A DNA stretch of 64,000 bases from Lysinibacillus_B sp031181585 (GTDB taxonomy: Bacteria > Bacillota > Bacilli > Bacillales_A > Planococcaceae). The stretch is from NCBI RefSeq assembly GCF_047301505.1, contig NZ_CP154840.1, positions 4,340,001 through 4,404,000 on the forward strand, in the 5' to 3' direction. Both the position numbers and the translations under genes were made by a program. This document shows positions 52,789 through 62,006 of this stretch, in pieces (the stretch's first letter is position 1; each line of letters begins with the position of its first letter). Under the pieces are notes generated by a model. It had not been told where the DNA came from, searched no databases, and saw only the letters and a program-made list of their open reading frames with translations.

Positions 52789-52823
52789 TAAACCCCACGG
52801 GATTAGTATCCCTTGGGGTTTTG
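52789..52823. terminator. Bidirectional terminator, sspH side and DinB side
   Basis: AAACCCC ACGGGA, loop, TCCCTTGGGGTTTT: a stem with A and T arms between two convergent genes. Confidence 0.8.
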
Positions 52824-52857
52824 CTTCCATACATTTATCCAATCTATTTGAAAAAAT

Positions 52858-53400
52858 TTACTTGTCAGAACCATGCTTTTTCAGCATATCTTCCAAGTAC
52901 TCCTGTGATTTGCCGATAGGAATACTTAACGTTTTCCAATCCCTCCCCTTTATCTGTTTGCCGATATATACGACCTGCCCCACATGATAGGCATAATGAG
53001 CGAGCTGCCGCTCGATCGCATCAATGACAGAATGCGCCTCTCCTCTAATGGTAATCGTCTTTCCTAAATCAGACGGCTCCAATGCTTCAAGCGCATTCAG
53101 AACAACACCCCATCCTCCCTCCCATAACGAATGTACATCTTCTTTCATTGTAACTGTATCATTGAACTCTTCGTCCCGGTTTCTCGTTGTCTTTTCTCCA
53201 TCCGTTATTAGAAAATCTGTCCACCGTGATAACATATTTCCGTACATATGCTTGACGATTACACTAATACTATTTGATTGTTCATTCAAACGCCATTGGA
53301 TATCTTCATCCGAAAGCTGTGATAATGTATCATCTCCTAATTTCTTCACACTATAAAAGCGTCGTTGAATAACCGTTAAGTATTCCTGCTCAAATGCCAT
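52858..53400 (-). CDS. DinB-like four-helix protein (DUF1572)
   Basis: Protein of 180 residues with the DinB fold. Metal-type histidines lie in VIVKHMYGNML near residue 47 and YAYHVGQVVYIGKQIKG near residue 140. Such proteins are often thiol- or metal-dependent transferases of the bacillithiol family, or of unknown function. AGGAGGAGG precedes the ATG. Monocistronic. Confidence 0.82.
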   Translation of the reverse strand: MAFEQEYLTVIQRRFYSVKKLGDDTLSQLSDEDIQWRLNEQSNSISVIVKHMYGNMLSRWTDFLITDGEKTTRNRDEEFNDTVTMKEDVHSLWEGGWGVVLNALEALEPSDLGKTITIRGEAHSVIDAIERQLAHYAYHVGQVVYIGKQIKGRDWKTLSIPIGKSQEYLEDMLKKHGSDK

Positions 53401-53586
53401 ACAATGCCTCCTCCTTTACAATGACCAACCTATACTTTCTCTGTCCTCTTTACATTATCCTTTTTGTGGATGATGGGTATTTGTATTTCATGTGGAACAG
53501 AAACGATAATAGTAAGCGCTCTTAAAAAACGTAAAAGAGAATATTTCTATGTGTTACAAATTCACTTTTATTCAGAAAGAAATGAG

Positions 53587-54687
53587 TTACTTCCATCTCT
53601 CTTCATGCACAGTAAATGTGAGCTTTTGAGGATTTACATAATCTTCGGGATCAGAGAGGAATAGAAGCTCGGGTCGTTTCTCTTCTGCCAACAGTTTAAG
53701 TTCCTGCTGAAGATTTGCTTTATAATTTTTGGCAGCCGTGGTAATCGGAGGAGCCCAATTGTCATGATGTGTTGGTACAAATAACTTTGGCTCTAATGCC
53801 TCCATATATATCCTTGGATCACGCAGGCCATTGAAATATTGATTGAACCCCACAATAGCCCCGACCTGAACATCTGTCCGTGGTAAGTTTTTCATAACCT
53901 TAATCAAGCCTGGTTCCTTTTCTTTAATCGGCCCTGCTGAATCATTCCATGTCAAAGTGAATTCACCTATCTGAAATTGATACATTAAAGTCCCGCCCTC
54001 ATCTTCCCCGATTGCGCCAAGCAGTTTCTTCAAATCTCCCATTGGTGCCTCGCTATCAAAAGACTTTTCAGGGAAGAATCCATGTGATTTATCTTGCATA
54101 TCGGGAACTGTAACGGCTGAGTGAATATGAGAAAGTGCTGTAATCCGCACACCTTCTAAAAAATTTAGTTGGCTCATCTCTCCAGGCTTTACATCCTTCC
54201 CAACGGCCTGAAGACATGTAATAATCTCTGCGTTTGCCGCATCTTCTTTTATCTTATTGCAATGCTCCGGCGTACCTACAACAATAGCGCCTGTTTGTTC
54301 ACTAATAGCTGCTGCATTGTCCGAATGGTCATAGTGCGCATGTCCAATAAAGATCGCTTCAGGCTGTAAGGAGATCAGCTCTTTTACAGTAGCTGGAACG
54401 TAGTCTCCTTTCTCCCCGCCTGGAATCCAGCTATTAAGCAAAATTACATGCCCGTTAATCGCTGCTGCGAAATTTGAAACACCGATCCAGGAAAGGATTA
54501 CTTTATCCTTCGTAATATCACCAGTTGCCGGGTCTACATTTCCTTCACCAAAAAATTTCTGCCTTGTTTCAATTAACTGGGATTCCTCCCCCTCTACGAC
54601 TTCTGGCCCCTCGACTCCTATAATAAGTACAAGAAGAAAAGCAGCAAGACTAATAATAAATATTGAAAAAATCGTCTGCTTTTTCAC
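53587..54687 (-). CDS. Exported MBL-fold metallohydrolase
   Basis: Metallo-beta-lactamase-fold protein of 366 residues. An N-terminal signal/anchor helix (about 5-23) suggests a membrane-tethered external enzyme. The metal motif HAHYDH near residue 115, then HIHSA and the C-terminal PTHHDNWAPP match the UlaG-like MBL branch. Substrate unknown. It stands alone, with few neighbours to suggest a pathway. Confidence 0.85.
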   Translation of the reverse strand: MKKQTIFSIFIISLAAFLLVLIIGVEGPEVVEGEESQLIETRQKFFGEGNVDPATGDITKDKVILSWIGVSNFAAAINGHVILLNSWIPGGEKGDYVPATVKELISLQPEAIFIGHAHYDHSDNAAAISEQTGAIVVGTPEHCNKIKEDAANAEIITCLQAVGKDVKPGEMSQLNFLEGVRITALSHIHSAVTVPDMQDKSHGFFPEKSFDSEAPMGDLKKLLGAIGEDEGGTLMYQFQIGEFTLTWNDSAGPIKEKEPGLIKVMKNLPRTDVQVGAIVGFNQYFNGLRDPRIYMEALEPKLFVPTHHDNWAPPITTAAKNYKANLQQELKLLAEEKRPELLFLSDPEDYVNPQKLTFTVHEERWK

Positions 54688-54847
54688 TGCAAGAACCTCC
54701 TGTTTAAACTGTTATGTTATTCTTACAGTTCCCAACTCTATTCAAAAAAAACATTCTTTACCGTGTTGTAAAGAAATGAATTTTCTCATTATCTATTCAC
54801 TAGAGCGTCTTACTATGACAGCGGCTTTTAGGGGACAAGTAAGAAGT

Positions 54848-54876
54848 AAAAAAGGCTGTCCAGCAATTGGACAGCC
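54848..54876 (-). terminator. Terminator after the sensor kinase gene
   Basis: GGCTGTCCA, loop GCAAT, TGGACAGCC: a perfect nine-base stem, with TTTTTTACTTC next on the minus strand. Confidence 0.85.
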
Positions 54877-54887
54877 TCAGCTTCTCT

Positions 54888-56207
54888 CTATTTTATTGGA
54901 ACTTCTACTATAGCAGTCGTTTCAAACTCACCTGATGGATAAATAGAGACTTTCCCTTCGTATTTACCGACTACTTCCTTTACGATAAATAAGCCTTGGC
55001 CTCTAATTTTGCCCTCTTCCGGTTTCTTCGTCGTAAACCCTTTGTTAAATACTTGTGCATCACCCTTGATGGCTGGCCCTGTATTAACAACCTTAAATAT
55101 ATAGCGTTCCTCATCTGCTTCACAGTGAATTTCTATTCTTCGTTTTTCTTCAGGGAGCTCTGTTGTAGCATCGATCGCATTGTCGATCAAATTCGATAAA
55201 ATTTTAATTAAATCGGTCGTCTTAATGCTAGCAAATGAAGTTGCTGAGACGGAAATATCCATATCAATAGCATGGTTTTGAGCAGCAAGCTTCTTTGTTT
55301 GGAGAAGAATAAGAAGACCTGGGTGATCTACACCTAATTTTATTACTTCAATTGACTGGATGTCCTTATTAAGGGAGGCTAAGTACTGCTGTGCCTGCTC
55401 TGGTTCCCCAATTTGAAGAAGGCCGTGCACGACCTGAATATGATTCGTAAAATCATGACGTAAAGAAGAAACAGAGGCAATTAATGCTTTGATTTCCGCT
55501 TGATAGGTATCCTCTGTATATCCTACTTCCTTCTGCACTTCCTTTTGATACCATCTTTGCATAAATAAAAAGGAAACAATTACCACAATAATGAATACAC
55601 CATTAAAAATAAAAAGCGAGAGATTGTCTTTTAGTACCTGCCCCTTAATATCATTAACCGTATTCACACTAATATCAATTCCTAAGTAGCTGATAACGTC
55701 CCCTTCTTCATTTTTTATAGGGGCCCCTACAGTTAGATAAGTACCGTATTTAGGGTCTTTTATAATATCAGTTACAAAAGTTGTTTTCTTATAGTACGCA
55801 ATATTCACTTGCTCCTCTGGAACAGTACAGACTTCTCCTATCGGAAAGTCTTCACGTGCTAACGAGCTTTTCGGAGGATGCCCTACAATCCATGTCGTAG
55901 AGACTACTGGATTATCTACATTGAAAGTATAAACATATAGCGCACCCAGCTTCTCTCGAGCATCGTTTAAATAACTTCTTAATTCCCAATAATGTTTATT
56001 CTTTGTGGGGTTTTCTAAAAAACGTTCATAAGCAACCCTATCTATCTCTGCAGCAATGGATTTTGCTGCTTCTAATGTCTGGTTTGCAATAGATTCCTCA
56101 ACTGTACCAATAATCTTTTTATACGAAGTATAAATACTTAAACTAGTAAAAAAAAGAAGTAGCGCAGCAGATAGAATCAGTACAAGTTTTATTCTAGATT
56201 TCTTCAT
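54888..56207 (-). CDS. Membrane sensor histidine kinase (CitA/DcuS/Spo0B-type), orphan
   Basis: Kinase of 439 residues. TM1 (about 7-27), extracellular sensor domain (about 30-195), TM2 (about 200-222), then a Spo0B/CitA-type phosphoacceptor helix with histidine in LRHDFTNHIQVVHGLL near residue 254, and HATPase with LSNLIDNAIDATTE and GQGLFIVKEVVGKYEG. No response-regulator gene is next to it. The signal is probably a small molecule, as in CitA-like sensors. Confidence 0.88.
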   Translation of the reverse strand: MKKSRIKLVLILSAALLLFFTSLSIYTSYKKIIGTVEESIANQTLEAAKSIAAEIDRVAYERFLENPTKNKHYWELRSYLNDAREKLGALYVYTFNVDNPVVSTTWIVGHPPKSSLAREDFPIGEVCTVPEEQVNIAYYKKTTFVTDIIKDPKYGTYLTVGAPIKNEEGDVISYLGIDISVNTVNDIKGQVLKDNLSLFIFNGVFIIVVIVSFLFMQRWYQKEVQKEVGYTEDTYQAEIKALIASVSSLRHDFTNHIQVVHGLLQIGEPEQAQQYLASLNKDIQSIEVIKLGVDHPGLLILLQTKKLAAQNHAIDMDISVSATSFASIKTTDLIKILSNLIDNAIDATTELPEEKRRIEIHCEADEERYIFKVVNTGPAIKGDAQVFNKGFTTKKPEEGKIRGQGLFIVKEVVGKYEGKVSIYPSGEFETTAIVEVPIK

Positions 56208-56660
56208 AATATCGTGTGTACTTCCTTATCTTTTAAAGTTGAATCTATCTTGAAAAGATAAGACTCCTCACCCTCGGCAGGTAAAATACTGTTATGCTTG
56301 TTATGTCGGACTTTTACTCAGAATGTTTATTATACTATACCTTTCTTTCCCTCATAATGCACTATTACCCCATAAATCCATTAATTCGTAAACTTTATTA
56401 TTCCTATAAAGTTACTAGTATAATAACTTTACACTATTATTTAAAAATCGTATACCCCTGTCTTGTTCTATTAAATTCAATAAATCAAACTGTTTTTATA
56501 GATTTCCTTATTCTACAAAAATATATTTTATTTGCTTATATCCACAGTAAGATTATTTTAAAACGATACTCTGACCCTATAATTTTTCAATAAAGTGATA
56601 CTTTTAAAAGCATCAGGAGCCTGCTAATGTTGGAACAAATAAAAAAGAAGGATGATTTTT
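56208..56660. other. Highly AT-rich spacer
   Basis: The 450-base gap between the sensor kinase and the ECF S gene is exceptionally AT-rich around 56290-56600. A 99-codon open frame in it has no ribosome site and hydrophobic random-like content, so I do not call it. No known riboswitch pattern could be matched. Confidence 0.4.
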
Positions 56661-57194
56661 ATGAATACAGCTAAAAGCTATACAAACACTCGCCTTTTCG
56701 ATTTGATTCTAACTGCTATGTTAGTATCTCTCGTGTTTGTGGCAACTCTTTTCATCAATATTAAATTACCCATTACAGCAAATGGCGGATTGGTGCACCT
56801 TGGGACAGCTATGCTCTTTATCGTTTCCATTCTATTCGGTCCTAAGAAAGGCGCTATTGCTGGAGCAGTTGGAATGGGACTATTCGATTTGATATCCGGC
56901 TGGACGTTATGGGCACCCTTTACATTCCTGACACGTGGTCTGCAAGGATATATTGTCGGGAAAATTGCCTGGTCAGGTAATCGTGAAGGAAAAAGCTTTA
57001 TCTTTAATTTAATAGCTCTCATTTGTTCTGTTCCTTTTATGCTGGCCGGTTACTATATTTGCGAGCGTGTTCTCTTTAGCAGCTGGGTGGTGCCATTAGG
57101 ATCAATTCCTGGAAACCTCGTACAAAATGGGGTGGGCCTCCTGGTTGCCATTCCAGTATGTGCAATGTTAAAAAAGCTGCCTATCTTTAAATAA
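56661..57194 (+). CDS. ECF transporter S component
   Basis: Substrate-binding membrane subunit of an energy-coupling-factor vitamin transporter, 177 residues with about five or six helices. It matches the ECF-ribofla_trS/PdxU/HmpT style, with a Gly-rich IAGAVGMGLFDLISGW segment near residue 71. It would share the housekeeping EcfA-EcfT module encoded elsewhere. The vitamin cannot be read. ATG 56661 lies after AAGGATG; the earlier ATG overlaps that site. Confidence 0.8.
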   Translation: MNTAKSYTNTRLFDLILTAMLVSLVFVATLFINIKLPITANGGLVHLGTAMLFIVSILFGPKKGAIAGAVGMGLFDLISGWTLWAPFTFLTRGLQGYIVGKIAWSGNREGKSFIFNLIALICSVPFMLAGYYICERVLFSSWVVPLGSIPGNLVQNGVGLLVAIPVCAMLKKLPIFK

Positions 57195-57266
57195 GAAAAG
57201 ATTGTAACCGAGGGGCTAATAACAAGACTAATCCTGCGGTCCGGTTACTGATTTTCTATACAAAAT

Positions 57267-57305
57267 AAAACCAAAGCAGCTTCCTGAAAAGCTGCTTTGG
57301 TTTTA
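57267..57305. terminator. Bidirectional terminator between ECF S and Nudix genes
   Basis: AACCAAAGCAGCTT, loop CCTGA, AAGCTGCTTTGGTT: a perfect 14-base stem with an A-run before and T-run after. Confidence 0.92.
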
Positions 57306-57313
57306 TAAAAAAC

Positions 57314-57931
57314 TTATTTTATTACCTTTATAAAATGCTTTAAAATCCTGGCTGTCAAGCCCCAGATAGTATATTTGCCGTAATCGTAAAACCATTCTTC
57401 CATAGCACGGGCTCTCCATTGATACTGTGTGCCGTTCATAATCTTCTCAAATGGGAAATCTGATGGCGGTACCGGTTCAACCGAGACTAGGTGCATATAA
57501 GGTTCATATTCCAAAAGCCATTTTACCGGTACAGTGAATATTTCTTCCACTTCTTCTTTGTTGAAAGAATGAATAATCTGCCTGGAATCGATAGCCGCTA
57601 CAAATGGATAGACGACAAATGTCGGAGAAGCAATATATGGACTCAGGCTCCCTATCACTTCAACTGTTTTTGGATCTACTCCCAATTCTTCATAAGTTTC
57701 ACGTAAAGCCGCCGCTAATGGAGATGGATCAGTCACATCAATTCGTCCACCAGGAAAACTAATATCACCAGGCTGCTTCCTCATTGTATAAGAACGCACC
57801 TCGAACAAGACATGCCACTCTCCATCTATCTGAACTAATGGAATTAAAACGGCTGAACGAAACGCCGTCTCCTCCCCAATAAACAGGGATTGATTGTCAT
57901 TTAGCTGACCCCTCATTTTGTCCAGGAACAT
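57314..57931 (-). CDS. CoA pyrophosphatase-type Nudix hydrolase (NudL/YeaB)
   Basis: Nudix enzyme of 205 residues predicted to cleave CoA or related coenzyme diphosphates. The Nudix box in GGRIDVTDPSPLAAALRE and TYEELG lies near residue 62, with DP replacing the usual acidic pair before it, which fits the CoA pyrophosphatase group. The LIPLVQIDGEWHVLFEVRS opening fits NudL. ATG after GGAGCGG. Confidence 0.85.
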   Translation of the reverse strand: MFLDKMRGQLNDNQSLFIGEETAFRSAVLIPLVQIDGEWHVLFEVRSYTMRKQPGDISFPGGRIDVTDPSPLAAALRETYEELGVDPKTVEVIGSLSPYIASPTFVVYPFVAAIDSRQIIHSFNKEEVEEIFTVPVKWLLEYEPYMHLVSVEPVPPSDFPFEKIMNGTQYQWRARAMEEWFYDYGKYTIWGLTARILKHFIKVIK

Positions 57932-58139
57932 AAAATTCCGCTCCTTTACTCTTTTTTCTTTTTAATTATCGTATCATCATTCCATAGGTAAAGCGTATTA
58001 GTATGCCTACAGTGAATTTACTACATTCTTTTCCCTGTAAAAAGAATAAAAATGCTTAGACTAATATTGAAAAAGTGTATTTATAATTTACATATTATGG
58101 TAAAGTAATGATAATAATCATAAAAGAAGGTGAGCTGCA

Positions 58140-58223
58140 ATGGCAAACACATCGTTTCAATTCAAACACTTACAGTTGTCATTTTTCGTTTGCTCACTGT
58201 CTACGTATATAAAAAGGGCGTAA
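58140..58223 (+). CDS. Leader peptide of the ABC-F attenuator (27 residues)
   Basis: Short frame beginning MANTSFQFKHLQLSFF and ending IKRA, with GAAGG upstream. It ends 20 bases before the attenuator hairpin. By analogy with known ABC-F and erm leaders, ribosome stalling here under antibiotic would open the terminator. Stalling itself is inference. Confidence 0.6.
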   Translation: MANTSFQFKHLQLSFFVCSLSTYIKRA

Positions 58224-58243
58224 ACTTTTTACACGTACAGCTA

Positions 58244-58278
58244 AACCTTAGGACAGCTTTTGTCATAAGGTTTTTTGT
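58244..58278 (+). terminator. Attenuator terminator before the decayed ABC-F gene
   Basis: AACCTTA-G-GAC, loop AGCTTTT, GTC-A-TAAGGTT then TTTTGTTT. The 10 pairs enclose one mismatch. Confidence 0.75.
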
Positions 58279-58303
58279 TTGTAAGTTGAAGGAGGAACTA
58301 AAG

Positions 58304-58440
58304 GTGACGAAAAATATTTTAATAAAAAATCTTACCTTTAGTTATCAATCGGCAATGCAGCCGCTTTTCCAAAAGGTAAATTTACAGATTAATGAATATT
58401 GAAAGTGAGGACTTGTTGGCAGAAACCGCAGGGGGAAAGA
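58304..58440 (+). pseudogene. Decayed ABC-F (Lsa/Vga-type) antibiotic-resistance ATPase, N-terminal remnant
   Basis: GTG at 58304 after GGAGG starts (M)TKNILIKNLTFSYQSAMQ, the opening of Lsa/Vga-type ABC-F proteins. A TGA (58400) stands where the family has Trp, then K, then another TGA for Leu; after that GLVGRNRRGK is still readable, which is Walker A with the middle Gly changed to Arg. The rest of the roughly 500-residue protein is absent. Read from conserved positions; no homology search was run. Confidence 0.75.
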
Positions 58441-58506
58441 TTTGCTGCTTGCTCTATTCATAAAGGAGTAGCCGCTGTCCAGCAGCTGATTGACCAAGTC
58501 AAATAA
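58435..58506 (+). pseudogene. C-terminal gene remnant at the deletion junction
   Basis: A frame ending in AACSIHKGVAAVQQLIDQVK then TAA can be read directly after the ABC-F remnant. It may be the tail of another gene joined by the deletion, or the far end of the same locus. Not recognised; low certainty. Confidence 0.3.
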
Positions 58507-58567
58507 ATTGCCAGATTATCGTATAAAACCGAGGAATAGATTTCTTCATTATATAAGGAGTATTAAT

Positions 58568-59086
58568 ATGAAAGACGAACTCAAAAAGAAGCTTGCTGAA
58601 AAGCTAAAGATAGCGAAACAAAAAAATCATAGAAGCAATGTTATTAACCAGCTCCCTTTGAATATCGCGGCTATACTAAAAAACAGCTCCTATATAACAA
58701 CACCAGAACTAGAGAAAGCTTTAATGAATGTTAATCAAAAGTGGAATTTTGAACTGCATACCCATGAATTTATAGAAAAATACCCAAACAATCGAGTTGA
58801 GGTAAGCTGGGAGAAGGACGTATTACGGTTTGTTACATCCATGCAGCCAATCCATAAACAAGTATATTTATTATTAGGCATTGAAAACAGCCCATTATTT
58901 ATGGTAGAAAGTCATTGGGCTATTCAGCATTTCCAGGACTTATGGGAATGTATTGACTCGAGAGATTTTTGGTTATTTGACGAAGGCTTAACGTTTGGTT
59001 TACTGATTTGCCGCTATGGCGGTTATTTAGAGAATGATCCAAATCCCGAAGAATATTTCTATGCCATCACACATTGGGGTACATAG
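58568..59086 (+). CDS. Uncharacterised protein, 172 residues
   Basis: Soluble protein with a basic first 30 residues (MKDELKKKLAEKLKIAKQKNHRS) and an aromatic, acidic second half with WAIQHFQDLWECIDSRDFWLFDEGLTFGLLICRYGGY. AAGGAG seven bases before ATG 58568 fixes the start. No family recognised. It lies just downstream of the decayed ABC-F gene. Confidence 0.55.
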   Translation: MKDELKKKLAEKLKIAKQKNHRSNVINQLPLNIAAILKNSSYITTPELEKALMNVNQKWNFELHTHEFIEKYPNNRVEVSWEKDVLRFVTSMQPIHKQVYLLLGIENSPLFMVESHWAIQHFQDLWECIDSRDFWLFDEGLTFGLLICRYGGYLENDPNPEEYFYAITHWGT

Positions 59087-59106
59087 GTGGTAGTTTTATT
59101 TTAAAA

Positions 59107-59136
59107 CAGGCATATTCATTTTATTTGAATATGCCT
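59107..59136 (-). terminator. Terminator-like hairpin between convergent hypothetical genes
   Basis: CAGGCATATTCA, loop, TGAATATGCCTG: 12-base stem; TTTTAAAAT follows on the minus strand. It can serve the gene at 59233. Confidence 0.6.
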
Positions 59137-59232
59137 GGTACTATTCGAGTGATGGTTTTCTATCAATAATTCAAGTATGTTCCTAAATCTTTTTAGAATA
59201 TTAATACTACAGCGCTTTTCTAATAGGAATGC

Positions 59233-59619
59233 TTATACTTCTTTATCTTCATCCGATTCGTTATCAAAATCATGTGGTCCCATATAAATCGGTCCATTTG
59301 CATGATCAATTCGGATTGGCCACTCATAAGGTATCATTAGGCGCTTCGAGATTGATCGCCAGAAGGTAGTCGATTCAATTTCAAAATCTAAAAAGTCTTT
59401 TAATAACCCTTTATAAGAATCCCCATTAAATTGGAGATTCATATCCTGTAGGCGTATAAATGCTGTATGTCTGCATTCTAGCTCCGCAGCTTTTTCCATT
59501 TCTTCCTCAGTTGCTTCTCCAATAATCGTGCCAGCTGGAGGCATGATTGCATAAATATTATCTACCTCTACTTCTTCTCCATGCATCTCTACCATTTCCC
59601 GCTCATTTCCATTAGCCAT
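59233..59619 (-). CDS. Uncharacterised acidic protein, 128 residues
   Basis: Acidic soluble protein with EMVEMHGEEVEVDNIYAIMP opening, a LECRHTAFIRLQDMNLQF middle and a DNESDEDKEV tail. No family is recognised. AAGGAGAAG precedes the ATG. It has its own terminator-like hairpin, so it is probably a separate transcript. Confidence 0.5.
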   Translation of the reverse strand: MANGNEREMVEMHGEEVEVDNIYAIMPPAGTIIGEATEEEMEKAAELECRHTAFIRLQDMNLQFNGDSYKGLLKDFLDFEIESTTFWRSISKRLMIPYEWPIRIDHANGPIYMGPHDFDNESDEDKEV

Positions 59620-59839
59620 ACATTTACTTCTCCTTAACTTGTAATTAAAAGTATAAAATTCATGCCATAAATATTCTTGGCACGCTTTCTATGCCTTTCG
59701 TAAAATAATAAAAATTCGATTATTTCACTTGTTTAACGCTAAATCTAGCATACAATTAACAATACAACAACTGTTATATTATTCCAGTAATTAATCGTTA
59801 ATAATCTGATACTTTACGGTTAGACAATAACCAACCTAA

Positions 59840-60868
59840 TTAATTTAGCTGAAAGAAAATCACTAACAAATACCCTAACACAGATAAAAGGACCGAACCA
59901 ATAAATCCTGCCACAAATGCTTTCATTCCTAATTTTCTAAATGTACTTATCTCGACCCCTAAACCAAGTCCAGCCATAGCCATTCCGATTAACAGATAGG
60001 CGATATTCACAATAGAGTCAGCCACTGCTTCAGAAACAACTCCTAATGTGTTAAAAGCACTCATGGCAATAAACCCTAAAATGAACCAGGGGACAATAGA
60101 TAACGATAGTTTCTTCTCTTCGCTTTCCTTGTCTTGCCGTTGAACAATCCATCCTATAATAAGAGCTACAGGTACTAACAAGGCTACACGTGTCAATTTA
60201 ACGATTACTGCTAAATCAACTGCAGTATCCCCTCCAACAGCAGCAGCAGCAATGACATGGGCTATTTCATGCAGTGTTCCGCCGGCAAATACACCATATC
60301 CTTTTTCAGATAGATTCAAGAAAGAATATAATCCTGTATAGATTAATGTAAATATAGTTCCTAATAAAGCAACCGTAGCTGCACCTACTGCCGTTTCCTC
60401 TTCTTTAGCCTTTATTTGTGGAGCAATCGCAACAACCGCAGCTGCGCCGCAAATTGCCGTACCACATGCTGTAAGAATACCAAGTCTTTTCTCTACCCCA
60501 AACAAACGGGTCAATCCATAAACAACTAGTAATGCAAATACAATATTGATGGCAGCAATAACAAATACGCTTGTCCCGGCGTGATAAATATCTGCTAAAT
60601 TTAATCTCATTCCTAAAAGAATGATCCCTGCCCTGAGTAACTTTTTACTTGAAAAAGACACACCTGGCTGGAGAGCCTGCTGCAGGGTAAATAGTGATCT
60701 CCAAACCATCCCGAGAATAATTGCTATCACTAACTGTCCCATAATAGACAAGAAAGGAAAGCCAGATAAATACTTTGCCGCAATTGCTATAAATAATGTA
60801 ATGCCTATTCCTTTCATAAAAGCAATTATTCTTCGTTGTTTTGACTGCTCTTCAGTCGCCATACTCAT
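59840..60868 (-). CDS. YeiH-family putative sulfate/sulfonate exporter
   Basis: UPF0324/YeiH membrane protein of about 342 residues with around ten helices and the family segment ILTACGTAICGAAAVVAIAPQIKAKEEE near residue 131. Members are proposed sulfate or sulfonate-related exporters or regulators of sulfur; unproven. It stands 118 bases from and divergent to the CysL-like regulator, which suggests control by it. ATG 60868 follows AAGGAAG; the frame is open further up. Confidence 0.85.
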   Translation of the reverse strand: MSMATEEQSKQRRIIAFMKGIGITLFIAIAAKYLSGFPFLSIMGQLVIAIILGMVWRSLFTLQQALQPGVSFSSKKLLRAGIILLGMRLNLADIYHAGTSVFVIAAINIVFALLVVYGLTRLFGVEKRLGILTACGTAICGAAAVVAIAPQIKAKEEETAVGAATVALLGTIFTLIYTGLYSFLNLSEKGYGVFAGGTLHEIAHVIAAAAVGGDTAVDLAVIVKLTRVALLVPVALIIGWIVQRQDKESEEKKLSLSIVPWFILGFIAMSAFNTLGVVSEAVADSIVNIAYLLIGMAMAGLGLGVEISTFRKLGMKAFVAGFIGSVLLSVLGYLLVIFFQLN

Positions 60869-60986
60869 AGATGACACTTCCTTATCTTCTGCTGTTACCT
60901 CTACTTTATAAAAAGGAGAATCATTAGTGAAATACATATAAATGATTGATACTATTAGTATTATTAATAATAAGGAGGGAATTTCG

Positions 60987-61868
60987 TTGTATTATGATGC
61001 TTTAAAAACCTTTGTGACTCTTACGGAATTAAAAAATTTCACAAAAACCTCCGAGGCACTTCACATTTCTCAGCCCAGTGTAAGTTTGCATATTAAAAAT
61101 TTAGAAAAGGAGTTTCAAACCGAATTATTTATACGGTCTCCTAAACATGTTCAAATTACCCCTACCGGAAACATACTGTATAATCGTGCCAAACAAATCA
61201 TTTCCCTTTATGAGCAAACAAAGGAAGATATTCTAGAGCACCATCATTCTGTCCAGGGAGAATTAGTCATAGGGGCAAGTTTTACCATCGGCGAGTATAT
61301 ACTGCCTGCTCTTCTATCTAAACTTCAAAAGGATTTTCCGAAGCTTGAACTGAAAGTAATTATTAGAAATACAGAGGAAATCGTTCAACATGTGCGGCAG
61401 TTTCAGGTAGACATCGGATTGATCGAAGGCCAAACAAATGACAAAGAGCTATTGATTCACCCGTTTATGCAAGATGAGCTTTTTATTATTTCCTCTCCTG
61501 CTTATCCGGGGTTTAAGAGTGACATGACTTTAAATGACCTGCAAAACCATATTTGGATTACAAGAGAAGAAGGTTCTGGGACACGTGAATACGTAAATCA
61601 TGTTATTCGCTCCAACGGATTAAAAGTAAAATCATTACTTACAATCAGCAGTAATCAAGGAGTGAAAGAAAGCGTTATTCAAGGGATGGGGATCTCTCTC
61701 CTTTCGCACAGCGTAATAGAGAGGGAATTAAAGCACGGGGATCTGTCAATCATTCGATTAGAAAATCAATCTTTTACTAGAACTTTTTCTTATGTGTTTT
61801 CTCCGGTCATGGAACATAAAAGAAGCGTAGAGGCCTTTATTCAAGTTATTCGTTCTGCTAATTTATAA
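60987..61868 (+). CDS. cysL: LysR regulator, CysL (YwfK) type
   Basis: Regulator of 293 residues closely resembling B. subtilis CysL, an activator of sulfite reductase cysJI. Start is TTG 60987 (MYYDALKTFVTLTELKNFTKTSEAL), six bases after AAGGAGGGA. The helix-turn-helix HISQPSVSLHIKNLEKEF is near residue 27. Target here is likely the divergent yeiH-type gene and perhaps sulfur genes elsewhere. Confidence 0.87.
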   Translation: MYYDALKTFVTLTELKNFTKTSEALHISQPSVSLHIKNLEKEFQTELFIRSPKHVQITPTGNILYNRAKQIISLYEQTKEDILEHHHSVQGELVIGASFTIGEYILPALLSKLQKDFPKLELKVIIRNTEEIVQHVRQFQVDIGLIEGQTNDKELLIHPFMQDELFIISSPAYPGFKSDMTLNDLQNHIWITREEGSGTREYVNHVIRSNGLKVKSLLTISSNQGVKESVIQGMGISLLSHSVIERELKHGDLSIIRLENQSFTRTFSYVFSPVMEHKRSVEAFIQVIRSANL

Positions 61869-62006
61869 AGAAAAGAGTTGCTTAACTGAGGGGGCAAATT
61901 GCCATTAAAAAACCTCAAAACTAGAGGGATATTGGCAGTAACAATAATTGATTGTATACTTGCTATAAAATTTAATGAGTAAAATATTATAACGGGCTGT
62001 GATTAA

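Noticed and set aside
56294..56593. Open frame of 99 codons in an AT-rich spacer
   Set aside because: No ribosome site, no family features and random-like hydrophobic content; likely chance in AT-rich DNA.
56600..56660. Possible preQ1-like riboswitch before the ECF S gene
   Set aside because: The A-rich tail looked suggestive, but the stem-loop and pairing of the known preQ1 classes could not be laid on the sequence.
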